From assembly GCA_013396635.1 (NCBI GenBank), contig WBMW01005315.1, positions 1,178,001 to 1,242,000 on the forward strand: a DNA stretch of 64,000 nucleotides. Direction: 5' to 3'. Positions within the stretch are counted from its first letter, which is position 1, and each line of letters starts with the position of its first letter. This document shows positions 50,828 through 62,900 of the stretch, piece by piece. The stretch comes from Penelope pileata (taxonomy: Eukaryota > Chordata > Aves > Galliformes > Cracidae). The notes under the pieces were generated by a model. That model was not told where the DNA came from. It searched no databases and worked only from the letters and a program-made list of their open reading frames with translations. The translations under genes were made by a program, and so were the position numbers.

Positions 50828-52451
50828 GATCAGTGCCTGAAGCGCACATGAGAGATGGAACAGCTTTTGCAGCTGCTGGTTGCCAACGAAGTACGGCACA
50901 GCCGTGTAAGCACCTGCACTGCACACCCAACATTCGAAGAAGGATTTCTAATTAAAGTTTAAATTGAAGATAAGCACACTTAGTTGTGCTCATTTCAGTT
51001 TATCTCCAGCACCAAATAAACTCCCCAGGGGAGGGATGTCTCTGATAAAATACCAATCCTCACGCTGCCGGTGGGATGCTTGGCCATCCGATGTTTCTGG
51101 TGACTCCGGGTTTGTTAGTGCTGTTCCTCAGTGCTGTAGGTCCTTCAAGCTGGATTGCAAGACACCATCAGCAGGCCTGAGCACCTGGAAGGAAAAAGGA
51201 TTAAGTTTGCAAGCAGTATTTGTGTAGAAATACTATTTCCTACTTAGCAGCCATCCCATAGGAGTCACAGAGTCTTCGTGTTTTCTGGGAAATTACTATG
51301 GCAGAACAGTTGTCCTTAGCACAGAATCCAAAACAAATCAGCACGCATGCGAAGTCCTTTCATGCCTTTCCTTATAAATTAGAAAGCAGCAAGACTGTTT
51401 TCCTCTGTTCGATTTCAAAATCTTTCCTTACAGATCATGTTGAACACAGCCAGCAGGCAGCTCCACATCACGTTGCATGACTGCTAAGCAAGAGGTGGGA
51501 GTTAGCGGGAGACCCTGATGTGCACCAGTGTGCAGGGTGAACATCTGGATGTGTGCACAATCACAGTTTTATATTAGCCTTATGACAGCTGGAATGATCC
51601 AAACAGCAGATCTATGTGGGTTATAGATGACACTGGTGATGGCATAGCTCACCTCCAAGTGCAAAGCAGAATCAGGAGCAGAATTAGGAGCAGTGGCTCC
51701 TGATACAACAGTTTTATCACTTATTTCTGCTCTGGGGTGTCAGTGCTTGGTGTTGTACCTGCACTTCCTGCTGCTCCCCAGCTGCTGAGCTCTCCTGCAG
51801 CAGGGAGGAGAGGAGCTGCACCTGGGTACACCGCCATCTCCTCCCTGTTTCCCAGGATGCTGCTGCTTTCAGGTACAAATTTTGTCATATTACAATATCA
51901 CGTTAGGAAAACTCGTGATTTCCTTCTCGTTCTCACTGTGGCTTATTCAATGGCCTAATTAGTGATGAGATCTGGGTCTCTAATCCCCTGCCTGCCTCTG
52001 ACCTTGAGTGACCTTGGGTAAGTAAATTTTCATTTCTCAGCTTGCATTTACCTAAAAGGAAAACACTCGTGTTGACAGTTTTTGCCCCGCAGATTTGCAG
52101 CGAAGCTCACCTATGGATTATTCTGCTGCATGTGAGAGAAAAAATGAGAAACCCGACTATAGCAGGCTGTCCCCTCAGAGATAAGAGAACTTCTTAAACC
52201 TCAGTAGAATCTTTCTTATTCTACCTGAGGAATAACCGCACACAAATTTGAGGAAAACTACTGTTCAAAACACGTTAATGCCATGAATATGTTCTGCTGG
52301 TGGCCGTGGCCTTGCACAGGGCCTTCAGACCACCTGCTGGGCAGCACTCCCCACACACAGCTGGAGCCTTCACGTGCTCATCTGTGGGAGCCTGGGTGTC
52401 TCGCGGACACCGTGCTTGCTGCATTTGCAGAGCAGATAATCAGCAAAGTCA

Positions 52452-52660
52452 CTGAGAGAGTGGTGAGGTGCTGGCACAGCTGCCCAGAGAGCTGTGGATG
52501 CCCCATCCCTGGAGGCGTTCAAGGCCAGGTTGGATGGGGCCCTGGGCAACCTGATCTGGTACCAGATCTGGAGGTTGGTGGCCCTGCCTGGGGCAGGGGG
52601 GTTGGAACCTGATGGTCCTTGGGGTCCCTTCCAACCCAGGCCATTCTATGATTCTATGAA
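52452..52660 (+). mobile_element. CR1 LINE 3' fragment, sense
   Basis: Carries ctgtggatgccccatccctg, a 'ggccaggttggatggggccc' block, ggtcccttccaacccaggcc and an attctatgattctatga tail. Low divergence; a short 5'-truncated copy. Confidence 0.9.
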
Positions 52661-52791
52661 AGTCCCCGCTGCAAGAGAATTTTCACATACTGTTGCACAA
52701 GCTAGCCTATTCTAAAGGGACTCCAAGAGCATTGAGGCTTTAACCATCCTGCCTCATTTAGAATAGATGATGGCCTTAAGGCGAGAAAGCA

Positions 52792-52828
52792 GTAATAATA
52801 ATAATAATTGAATAATAACAATAATAAC
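52792..52828. repeat. (AAT)n microsatellite
   Basis: Imperfect aat/ata units immediately before the mariner element at 52840. Confidence 0.75.
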
Positions 52829-52839
52829 TGTTATACACA

Positions 52840-53494
52840 AGGGCTGCTCCAAAAGTAATGCGTCCTATGTTACAATGTTGGCCCGTGATGTCAGAGGCAG
52901 ATGTTGGTGGGATAGCAGTAGAGGCTGGACCTTCCTACCCATCTTCCATTCCATGTTGTTGCTGTGTGACAGATGGCAGCAGAGGGGCACTCTGACACAA
53001 TGGGGTCTGACATGGGAGTGTGGGTGGATCAAAGGGGTGGGACTGAATTCCTTCATGTGCAATAAATGGCACCCACTGACATTCACTGATTTTTGCTGAA
53101 TGTTTCTGGAGAGCAAACAGTGGATGATGGCACAGTGAGGGGTGGTGGTGCGTTTCAGCAGTGGCAACAGTAACAGCAGGGCACCTCCACTGGGGCAGAT
53201 TTGATGAATGATAGAACGGTTTGAGTTGGAAGGGACCTCAAAGATCATCCAGTCCAAACCCCCTGCTGCAGGCAGGGTCATCACTCACTGGGTCAGGACA
53301 CCCAGGGCCCCATCCAGCCTGGCCTTGAACAAGCAGGCTCTTGTTCATTGCTGGCAAAAATGAATAGTTAGTGGCAGTGACTCTGTTGAAAAATAGTGTT
53401 TTGTAGCTGAGAATTTGCTCTGTCAAATAGCATTATCACTCTTTGTTGTAGTTTCCAAAGAAATAAACAGGAGGCATTACTTTCAGAGCAACCT
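52840..53494 (+). mobile_element. Mariner (Galluhop-like) copy interrupted by CR1
   Basis: Left end agggctgctccaaaagtaat and right end attactttcagagcaacct are imperfect inverted repeats. The body aligns with the copy at 8160-8696, including cagatggcagcagaggggca and gaatttgctctgtcaaatag. It is split by a CR1 fragment at about 53205-53330, where about 15 bp of mariner sequence seem to have been lost. The decayed transposase N-terminus is not open. Confidence 0.82.
53205..53330 (-). mobile_element. CR1 fragment nested in the mariner
   Basis: Reverse complement of a CR1 3' end: gaacggtttgagttggaagg, cctcaaagatcatccagtcc and aggacacccagggccccatc. Since it breaks the mariner, it inserted later. 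Confidence 0.88.
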
Positions 53495-54650
53495 ACGTAC
53501 ACTGAACAATTCTGCTCTTCTGCACTGCTCCAGCAGTGCTTCAGAAGAGTTGTGTGCTGGGGTCTGCCCACCACGTGCTGCACCACACGCACTCAAGGGT
53601 CTCTCATGCGATTAAAGCCTAACATTTCATCGCTGGAGCACGGAGAGACAAGAAGATCAGCCTGAGGCCCTGCAAGACTGAGACTGGACCCAAAACCTCT
53701 GGCTGCACTGGAATGCCCACTTTGTAATGTGTGTTTTGCCAGAAGCATGGAGAGGAGCTCCTCCCTGAAGGCCAGCCTGCCAGTAAAAGTGATAAACTTC
53801 ACACAGGCCAAACAGCAGTGTGTTGCCCAGAGCAGGGCACGGAGACAATACGTTGCCAGCCAGTAGTCAGCATCTTGCAAGACAGCTTGCTCCAGAGCAC
53901 CTCAGGGCATGGAACGGCAGCGTCAGCTGAGAGCAGCCGGTGGTCTGCACTCTGCCATAAAAATGGCAGCACCAAAATGGCAGCTGGCATGAGCTGGTGT
54001 GGGGAATGAGGCTGGCACTTCCTCCTTCCAGCACTCACTGGTGGCTCCGGCCTTGCTCTCAGCTCCGTGCTCAGGTCTCTGTGGCCTGCGGGCCTCAGGG
54101 CCCTTGGAGCAGGTTGAGTGCAGGGCAGGTACAGGTGGGGAAGCTGGGGAGCACCTAACAGCTGCTCGAGGAGGAGGGAGTGGGATGTCAAGGCCCTAAT
54201 GGGCAGAAGTGTGGAGAAAATGGAGGTGTTGGAGCAGCAGAGGTAAGAACAGAGGAGGGTCCAGAGCAGAGCAGGAGCTGGAAACGCAGAGGAAAATGGA
54301 GGGGGGTGGGAGAAGCATGGATGGAGATGGAAGGAGAGAACTTCAGGAGGAAATTCGGGTGAAGAGGAGGAACTCGCAGCGAGGAAGGCAGCATGGCAGC
54401 ATGCAGCTTGGCACACATGGCGTACAGCTGAACCAGGAAGAGGCACAGCCATGTCATTGTTCCACTCATGTCACGACTTCATGATGGGACAGCAAGAACC
54501 GTGACGGGACAGGCAGCTCTGGGTGCACGGAGCAGCGCAGATCCCACCCGGGCCTTGGTGGCACACAGCACAGAGCCACTGCCTCGCCGGGCTGGAAGAC
54601 CACGGCCTCAAAACCCCCCACAAAACTACAGGAGGTGGGGAGGGAGGGAG
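53495..54650. other. No gene recognised; purine-rich tract
   Basis: From about 54160 to 54400 the plus strand is strongly G/A-rich, which explains the long minus-strand open frame over it (53799-54452): a pyrimidine-rich strand has few stops. A donor-like cagaggtaag occurs near 54240. It leads into the CpG island. Confidence 0.4.
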
Positions 54651-55620
54651 GAGGGCAGCACAGCAACCAGCGTCTGCGGCTTCCGGCACGCAGCCCCCCG
54701 AAGTGCTCCAAGGAATCACGATAAGCGACGGGGGGAGGGTCCGCGGGGGCGGGGAGCGTGCGCGTGGTCCCCTTTCGCTTTGTTTCGTTTTATTTTGTTT
54801 AACCCTCTGAAACAGCCGCGGCCCAAACGCGCTCCGGCGCTCAGCGGTTGCGCTGCCGCCGCCCGGGCCCGCGCCGCTCCCCGCAGCCTCTGCGGGTGGG
54901 CCGCCGCCCCGCGCTCCGGCAGCGCTGGGCGGTACCGGCGGAGCATTTCCTCTTCCTCCCGGCGCAGGGGGAAGGGGCCGCAGGCGGGCGGTCCCGCCGC
55001 CGCCGTCGCTGCGGCAGCGGNNNNNNNNNNNNNNNNNNNNNNNNNNNNNNNNNNNNNNNNNNNNNNNNNNNNNNNNNNNNNNNNNNNNNNNNNNNNNNNN
55101 NNNNNNNNNNNNNNNNNNNNNNNNNNNNNNNNNNNNNNNNNNNNNNNNNNNNNNNNNNNNNNNNNNNNNNNNNNNNNNNNNNNNNNNNNNNNNNNNNNNN
55201 NNNNNNNNNNNNNNNNNNNNNNNNNNNNNNNNNNNNNNNNNNNNNNNNNNNNNNNNNNNNNNNNNNNNNNNNNNNNNNNNNNNNNNNNNNNNNNNNNNNN
55301 NNNNNNNNNNNNNNNNNNNNNNNNNNNNNNNNNNNNNNNNNNNNNNNNNNNNNNNNNNNNNNNNNNNNNNNNNNNNNNNNNNNNNNNNNNNNNNNNNNNN
55401 NNNNNNNNNNNNNNNNNNNNNNNNNNNNNNNNNNNNNNNNNNNNNNNNNNNNNNNNNNNNNNNNNNNNNNNNNNNNNNNNNNNNNNNNNNNNNNNNNNNN
55501 NNNNNNNNNNNNNNNNNNNNNNNNNNNNNNNNNNNNNNNGGCACAGGCGCTTCGTCGCTATTGTTGCTGCTTTCCCGAGCCTCTGTTGTGGCAGCTGAGG
55601 CATGTGGGCCAGTCTGGGAA
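54650..55620. promoter_or_regulatory. CpG island enclosing an assembly gap
   Basis: GC and CpG rise from about 54720 and stay high on both sides of the gap. This is typical of a promoter and first exon of a broadly expressed gene. The first exon is probably in the gap. The T-rich character of the following 8 kb suggests transcription to the right, but this is weak. I could not identify the gene; sequence matching human neighbours of FNTA (POMK, HGSNAT, HOOK3) was not seen. Confidence 0.6.
55021..55539. other. Assembly gap (519 N)
   Basis: Run of N in extremely GC-rich sequence. Long open frames drawn through it are artefacts of N. Confidence 0.98.
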
Positions 55621-58600
55621 TGCTCTGAAGGCTGTGGTTAGTCACCTGGAAGCACAACTTTCTGCCATGTTAGGAACTTAGTTCAGCACCTGTCTCCATT
55701 TTCTGTTATCTCAGTTCTGGTTTATCCAATCTCAGTGTGTTTCGTCAGAAGCACGGTGGGCAGCTCAGTCGGGGTGGGGGCTGTTGCTGGCCTCCGGCTG
55801 GTGCTGGACAGCTGTACACCAGGTGGGTTTTCAGTCACGCTGTCTTACAGACTCACTGTTCACACCAGCAGGTGCTCTGGTTTAGCAAGCAATTGTCTTA
55901 CGTGGAGCCACAAGCTTGCTCGTGTTTTCATGAGTGAGAATTTGGTGTGGGTACCAGAGTATGTCCCCCTCTCCCTCCTTGTCCCCCGCTCCCCACCTCT
56001 CTTCTTCACGAAGTATGTCTTTTCCTGGGAGGCTGGAGGCGAAGGTGCTGGGTTTGTGTGTGACTATTAATGCAGTTGTTAAAAAGTGAAATGAAGGTGG
56101 ATTGCAAAGTTTTTGTTAGTGACGTTGTGTGGTAATGCCCTCTGTACATTGGTGGTGCATGTGTCCACCCTGCTCTCCTCAAAGCACGGCAGTAGGATAC
56201 AAATGTTTCTAGGTTGAACAGGCGAAAATTACGGAAGTGTTATATCATGCCTTGCTCTCTTGTGCTTTCTGGAAAGAAGCGTGTGGAGTGTTTCCTCACA
56301 AGGTTTTAGTACTTGCTAAAAATGCCTATCAGCCGTGATCAGCCTCTCTCAGAAAATCTGAAAGTAAGGGTTCCTCACAGGTGAATTTCTGGTGGAGGCT
56401 ATGTCGTAAAACAGGCCTCGGTGTGAGTTATGTTCTCCTGCTCGGGTGTTTGTTGATACTTAGGAGCGGTTTGCAAATAAACCAAGATTGGTGTTTTCTT
56501 TCAGAAGTGGATTCCTCAGTGTTTGTTTTTCCTTGTTCTTCCTTCAAAAACTGAATTTCTCACTGCTGCTTCTTTTACTTGACACTTCAGCTGTTTTGTT
56601 TTAATCGACTTGAGTTATAAGGCTAGAACAGCTCCCATTAATACTGGAAGCATGCTCTTCCAGCTTCTAGGAAAAGAGGTTTGTGGGCTTGATGTCCTTA
56701 AAAATGAGGAGATCCTTAGAAGTGAAATATTCACACAAAAAAATAATTCTTGCTTCAGGTCTCCGCAGTGCCATTCATGGCTGGTGATGTTTGGTCTGAC
56801 CTGACTTAATTGTGAGGAGTGGTCTTGGAAGGTTATGGTGCAGGAGAAAAGCAAGTTTTTTATTTAATAAGTGATGCCTTTTCTGTGTTTTTCTTTGAAG
56901 ATGACCAGTTCCGAAAGTTACAAACAAGTTTTTTTGGTTGCACCTGATAGAATTTGGAAAGCTGTACCAGTTATCTGATGGGAAGATCTGATGTCTCCGG
57001 AAGGGTAAATGCTGGAGAAGTTGCTTTTCCAAATCGTGAGGCTCTAAATTGGCTATAAAGCATCTGATAGAGATTAAAGCTTACATGCCACAAGTTTCCT
57101 GTTTTCTTTGTTGTAATCATCCATAAAAATGCAGTAAGGCTTGTTTGTTTTAAATCTGTTTTGTTACCCTTTAGGAGAAAAAAATGTATCCATCTCCCCT
57201 TCCAGTGTGTTCTCTTTTTGCAGATGAGCTCTGGGCTCACACTTCTCCCCACTTCAGGAAAATAGGCGCCAGTATACCTTGAACTATTGTTCCTCTTTAT
57301 TAGAACATTCCTTCAATGTTTCAGAGACTTTCTGGTAATACTGTCAAGTGTAATTGTTAATGTTTATCCACCTTTTCCTGTGGCTACTTTTTTCTCATTT
57401 CTTAAAACCGTCCTTGTTCTGTGGCTTGGTGTTAAGGAACTGGCTATTCCCTGCCTTTGGTTTTCTAGAATGCAACGCCAGGTCACCCCCTGATCTTGGA
57501 TTTCATGTCATTGCCTTTACAGGAGTGATTCGTTGTGTTTCTCTGGGTTAGCCCTTCTGTTCAGGAGCGTATGGTGGTGTAATCTTCAGCAGTTCACAAG
57601 CAGCACTCAGGTGAATTTTTATATGCCGAAAAGCATAGCAAAAGGTATTTTGCGTGCCATAAGTTTTCTTGCTGTGGATTTGCACTGAGCAGTGACTCTT
57701 CTCACAGTGCACAGCACTCAGACAGCAGAAAGCAGAGAATCATAGGTTCCATAAGTATCATGAGAAGACTTAACTTTTCTCTTCGTTGGTGAAATGAGGT
57801 TGCTGCAGCATTGCTGGCCATTTGTGGGACTAGAATTCTGTTCTACTGTCCCAGCAATTCCAGAGGGCTCCCTAAACCACCTGATTCTCTCTTGCACACT
57901 CTGTACTTCTCCTCCCTGCCTCTCTTCCATAGTTTGTTTCTTTTTTGCGTTTAGGACTGCATTCCTTAAGCTTCATAAAGCTAGCAGCAGTGCAAGTGTC
58001 GTGGATGTCTTGTCTGTTTTTTTAATGGTGCCCATTCACCAGCATTTCTTACAGATCAGCAGAGCTCTGCAGTTAATCTCAGTTCCAAGCAAGGTGAAGT
58101 CATGTGCAGATGCTAATAAGGTACCAAGGCAGAGCAGTGACTGTCAAGACCATGTGGAGTTCTGAAAATATTCCTTGCTGGCTTCGAGCTCCTCCTGTTC
58201 AAGAAAGCTGAAGCCTCAGTGTTGCTCTTTTTCCTTTTCTTAGTGCATGAATGTCTTACATATGGACCTTTAAGTCAAGTACCTTATTTGTGATGAAAGG
58301 ATAAATAAATGCATCTTAGAAATCCGCAGAACTACACGTGCCAACCATCTGAAAACAGTTAATGTCAAGGCAGCATTAGCTCCAGTCTTGTAGCTGCACT
58401 GAGGAAAGAGTCCAGGCTGATGGCATTTTCTGTGTGGTCGTGATACGGAACATAAATAAGACTTCATCCGTAATCAAGTTTTGGAAAACATTACAAACTC
58501 AAGTAATTTCTCATCCTCCAAATTATGCAATAGCTGTATTGTACTCGAGCTGCAGAGAGATGCTACAAATTTCTGTGAAGGCAAATAACACCCAGCAGCT

Positions 58601-61600
58601 GATGTGTAACTTCTAATATTTCATGTAATGTCAGTTATACAAGTGCCAACAAATGCAAAATTAATGTACTTTTGCACGCCAAATTCTGTATTCAGGTAAT
58701 GGAACTACACACTTTTAATGCAAAATACTGAAGACACTGTGTTGATTAAGTACTGTGTTTAATAACGAAGAAACGCATCTGTGAGACAGTTAAAGTTAGT
58801 GCCTTCTGATGCGTTTTAGTACTTTGCTTTCATCTTGTCTAAACATGGAATTTTTCTATTCCACAATACAGAATAATCACAGGTTCTCTCATATGTTGCT
58901 CTTACTTAGATCTCCTTCGTAGGAAATAAATCAAGATGAAGTTGACTGCTGCACATGTACCATAAAACAGTGGGTTTTTTGAATTTGCTCTGATATTTGA
59001 CTCTGAGAGAGCATTTTCTAACTGTATACATCAAAGTTTTCATGCTGTTGTTAGTTGTACTCTGTGGTAATGTGTTAGTACATGTAATTAAAAGTGTAGT
59101 GCAACACCTGAAAAGCTGCTATTGTGATAATTCATCGAGTGAGAGTATGTTTAGAACACAAAATAGGTTAATGTTAAACCAAAATAGCTGCAAATGTCAT
59201 TCAGCATACTGTAACACAGTAATTTGCCTTATTGTTAAACTATTTCTTGTTTTCAGTAAGAAACTGAATCATCATTTAATAATAAGAAAAAGCTGGATGC
59301 ACCAGGGACATTTTAACCAGCATGACACTTTTTTGGTTTTGAGAAGGCTGCATTTTTCATTTAAAAAAATGGTTTCTGACTGATGGTTTTTGAAGAGTGA
59401 ACCAGTGTGAAGATGTCCCTGCAGGGCATGTAACAAGGTCCTCTGAAAACAGGTGTGAAGAGAGACCACTTCTTTACTCAGGTTTGTGTAAGTATTACTT
59501 TGGTGGATCATTCTTCAGGAGACAGGAAAAAAAGACTGGATTTAAATGGTCAACGTTGAAAGGCTGACAGTCAGCACCTCCGGCAGGAAAATTGGTGTGG
59601 AACTGTGACGCCTCTAACATCACGAGGGTGGGAGTGTGGGGAGAAGGCAGCAGTTAAATAACGCTGGCATACAAGCATTTGGTTGGGCTGATGGTGGCCA
59701 GAAGGGATGCAGGGGAAGTTTAGAGAGAGCCGTACAAATTGCATGAGCAGCATTGGGCAAATGAAATTTGCACATCTTAAATAGAAAGAAAGCTTTTCAA
59801 GTGCTTTGCGGCTGTGCACTGCTGACACCATGTGCGGGAGAGTTGTTTGTGTCACTGTTCATAGCTGTGCTGATGTGCTGAGGTGGAGATGCTACAGGCA
59901 GGAAGGGTGGTTGAGGCACTGACAGCGGAGTTGTGTGGAAATTGGATCAACCCCACCTCCTTCCTTTGCGCAGTCTGCGTGAAAGGCAAATCACTTGAGA
60001 GAACTCACGGGTAGCTGTTGGCTGCTGTGCTGTATTTTGTGAAGGCCCAATTTAGGCTTTGGGGTGCTGGGCGTTTAAAGCTGCGATTGTAGTAACTTAG
60101 TGATGGGCTTTGAAAATACACCTTACTGTAGAAAATAAATGCTCTGGAAAAACTGATCCTTTGGCATCTCAAATGGGGCAACTAGGTTTAGTGAGCTTGC
60201 TGTTTCCATCTTTGTGTTTTGGTTTCCATCACTTTCGAGGGAAGAATTGTACCCCTTGGAAGTGCTGTGAAAGGTAACTCATTGATATTTGCGCTGCTCT
60301 GAAATCTTACTGCCTTTTTCTTGTAAGCGCTTCTTTATCAGGAAATCCATAGTCAATGCAGATTTTCAAGTGTGTGGTAAATAAAGACTCAGACAGACCA
60401 GTGATTATAAAACAGTTGCTTGTTTGGTTACGGAATGCCATTTGCCCTAGCATGCTGAGTGAAGTAGTGTTCTTTCCAGAAAGAAATGTAGTTGTGTAAG
60501 ACTGCATTTTCTACGGATTCAGATCACGGGTTGGCACTAAGATACCTGTATTTTAATATCAGCAAGGTTGTGACTTTCCTGTTCTTTTGTGCTTGGAATC
60601 ACTTGGGCTAAATCACCTACATAAGAGGCATTCTCGCCTCTGCTGGATTTAGACTAGTTAGGCAGATTTGGTAGTGCTATATTTTGAAAATTAAGTCGTG
60701 GTGGAGGAGAGGTTCCCAGGTGTAGCTAGAGGTGGAAATGTCTCTGACCCATATGGGAATGGCGTTGCATGGTGCTGTTGGCAGCTTGGACGTGCCGAGT
60801 TCACAGAACTCGGGGTGACGTTTGCAACTTGGTACGTATGTGAAGAGGAATTTCTGCGTGGATAGAAATTGCAGAGGTGTTTAGCTCAGACAGCTCCTTT
60901 CTGTGTGAGAGTCCATAGCCTCAGTTTCCTATACAACAAGATGATAATCCATTAATTCAAAAGGGTGATGAAAACTGGATAGAAGTGCTTTTTCGTACAG
61001 TGTGCGATGAGACTGTAGAACTTCTGTGTTTTTTTTCTTTATTCCAGTGAAGGTTCGTAAGTCTACCAAGTATCCAGATTAAACAACTCAAACTTTGGAT
61101 TTTATCTTGAGCTCCACACTCCAGGTCTCTTGACTAATTCAGGTTCGAAGGTGGCTGTGGAGTATCTCAAGTCGTTTGTACGATTTAGTTCTTATACCTT
61201 TCCCTAAAGCATCACCTGAACATCTAGTTTCATCTTACTCCCATCATCTTTTGTATTTACGGTTCTTATGGTTATCCACATCTTCATTCTGTAGCATTAT
61301 GATAATAAACTTCGACACAATGAAGTAGGGCTGTTTTGAATTCAGTGCAGAGCATAGACAAGCTCGGTAGCTTTACTGGCTGACTGTATGTGTAAACCAA
61401 GGCTTTGGTTTAGAGCTGTTTGAAAAGTTTTGTTTGGCTTAGGTTACTGACATGTGCTAAGCTGATGAGTAAGGTCTGTCCCAAGTTAAAATTGTGGGGC
61501 ATCGTCATCAAAATGTCTTCAGCTTTAATTTGACTTCGTATCGCTTGTATAATTCCTCTTAATCCATAGGTCTCAGAATTGTATTTCAAAGGTACTTGCA

Positions 61601-61965
61601 GGTGATTGCTTGATGTGTGCCACTGAAAGTCATGGGTTCTCGCTTGGAATTCGTTTTGTAAGTATGGATAGAACTCATGAGAGCCTCAAAAGTGATTGAA
61701 GAAACTGTGTATATGTGTGGTTTTAGATTTGTTCTGAAAATTTGAGTGTAAGGGAGAGGTTGGATTTGTTTCATGGAACTTGTATTTTTAATCTTAAAGT
61801 ATTTAAATAATTTTTTTAGTCTTAGTATGTAATTTGCCTAAACAGATTCTTTTTTTTGCTGCCCATTTGTCACCCTGCAGTGAATCTCATGAGTGTATTA
61901 ACTTTTTTGATCCTGACTGCTTTATTGATAGCTTCTAGGAGACTTTATCTTGAAGTTGCCCTCAT

Positions 61966-62235
61966 TTGCAGTTGGAGATCTGGGTGAATCTTCTTACTCT
62001 TTATTACAATCAAACAGGAGACCTGGATGTGGGAGATGATGACGTTTTCTTCCACTTCCACATGGAGTATCAGATAGAGTTTATCTTGCCCGAAGGCACC
62101 CAGGAAGGTCTAGCCAAGCTAGGAGTTAGTGGTGGTGTAGTCCATTTCAGTCAGATTGTAGATGCAAGTCCATTCTTACAGATTTTTGACTCATATGGGA
62201 CATTTCAGTGGCATACATTGTGTGAGAAATTGTAG
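61966..62235 (+). CDS. Unrecognised open frame after a splice acceptor, doubtful
   Basis: A good acceptor (ttgccctcatttgcag) ends at 61971 and 88 codons stay open after it, with an acidic then hydrophobic character (GDLDVGDDDVFFHFHM, then VHFSQIVDASPFLQIF). No donor of good quality closes it, and I do not recognise the protein. It could be an exon, a retroelement remnant or chance. Confidence 0.18.
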   Translation: MQLEIWVNLLTLYYNQTGDLDVGDDDVFFHFHMEYQIEFILPEGTQEGLAKLGVSGGVVHFSQIVDASPFLQIFDSYGTFQWHTLCEKL

Positions 62236-62574
62236 GTTGTTGTTTTTGCAGGACCCTCCTTCCTGTCTCCCAATTTCTCTAACCTTTCCTAAAGACTCTA
62301 GAACACACTTGAAACNTGTCTATCCTTCTTTTGGATATGTGCTGTTCTGCTCTCTAAGGTTGTAGGAGAAGGATGCCTTGCTGCAGAATGTGCTGCACCT
62401 TATTTACAATACTGTGTTTGTTAGGATGGTGTAAAAAGAGCACTGTGACCAAGAAGGCCAGTTGAAACACAGTATATCACAGCAATACAGGGTATAGTTT
62501 TGGCTAATTCTTGGGAACAGGGCTGGAGAGTCCGTGCTTCAAAAGGGTACCAGGAGAAGGACCAGCTAAATGAT

Positions 62575-62900
62575 CTGAGGCCTGAATTTGGACTAGCTCA
62601 AAGGTTACTCAAAAAAAGGGATAACGCTTAAACTGACCGTGAAGCAAAGAGAATTGGTAAGAATCATACCCTAGACATAATCAGGTGCAGGACATTCGGC
62701 AGTATCGGGTGGCTTGTAGGATGTAAGCCCTGAAGTACTCAACCAGTGAGGAACCAGGGCAGGGGGAGGATAAAAGCTGCTGTACATTCCTGCTTGGTGT
62801 GCCTGCCTGGCCTACCTACTAGGTCACCCTCTTTCCAAAGGGTCAGTGAAGGGCCATTCACCTAACACTCTGCCTGAGCCTAAGTCATTGGCCATCGAGC
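62575..62900 (+). mobile_element. Possible endogenous retroviral LTR fragment
   Basis: A block with a TATA-like gaggataaaagctgctgt near 62768 after a stretch (cctgaagtactcaaccagtg) that resembles avian ERV LTRs from recall. No coding region follows. Borders are approximate and the call needs a repeat search. Confidence 0.33.

Larger units (their letters stand above)
45425..52450. other. Mostly noncoding, no gene recognised
   Basis: Contains the CTCF-like site and first-exon-like signal near 46.8-46.9 kb and a weak open frame at 50531-50827, all listed or discussed separately. Otherwise short frames without recognisable proteins and no obvious transposon. Confidence 0.4.

Noticed and set aside
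53799..54452. 217-codon minus-strand open frame
   Set aside because: It lies opposite a purine-rich tract that lacks stops on the other strand, has Ser/Pro/Leu-rich low-complexity composition, and matches no family I know.
54468..55681. Long open frames of 277-376 codons across 54468-55681 on both strands
   Set aside because: They are open only because the 519-N gap contains no stop codons.
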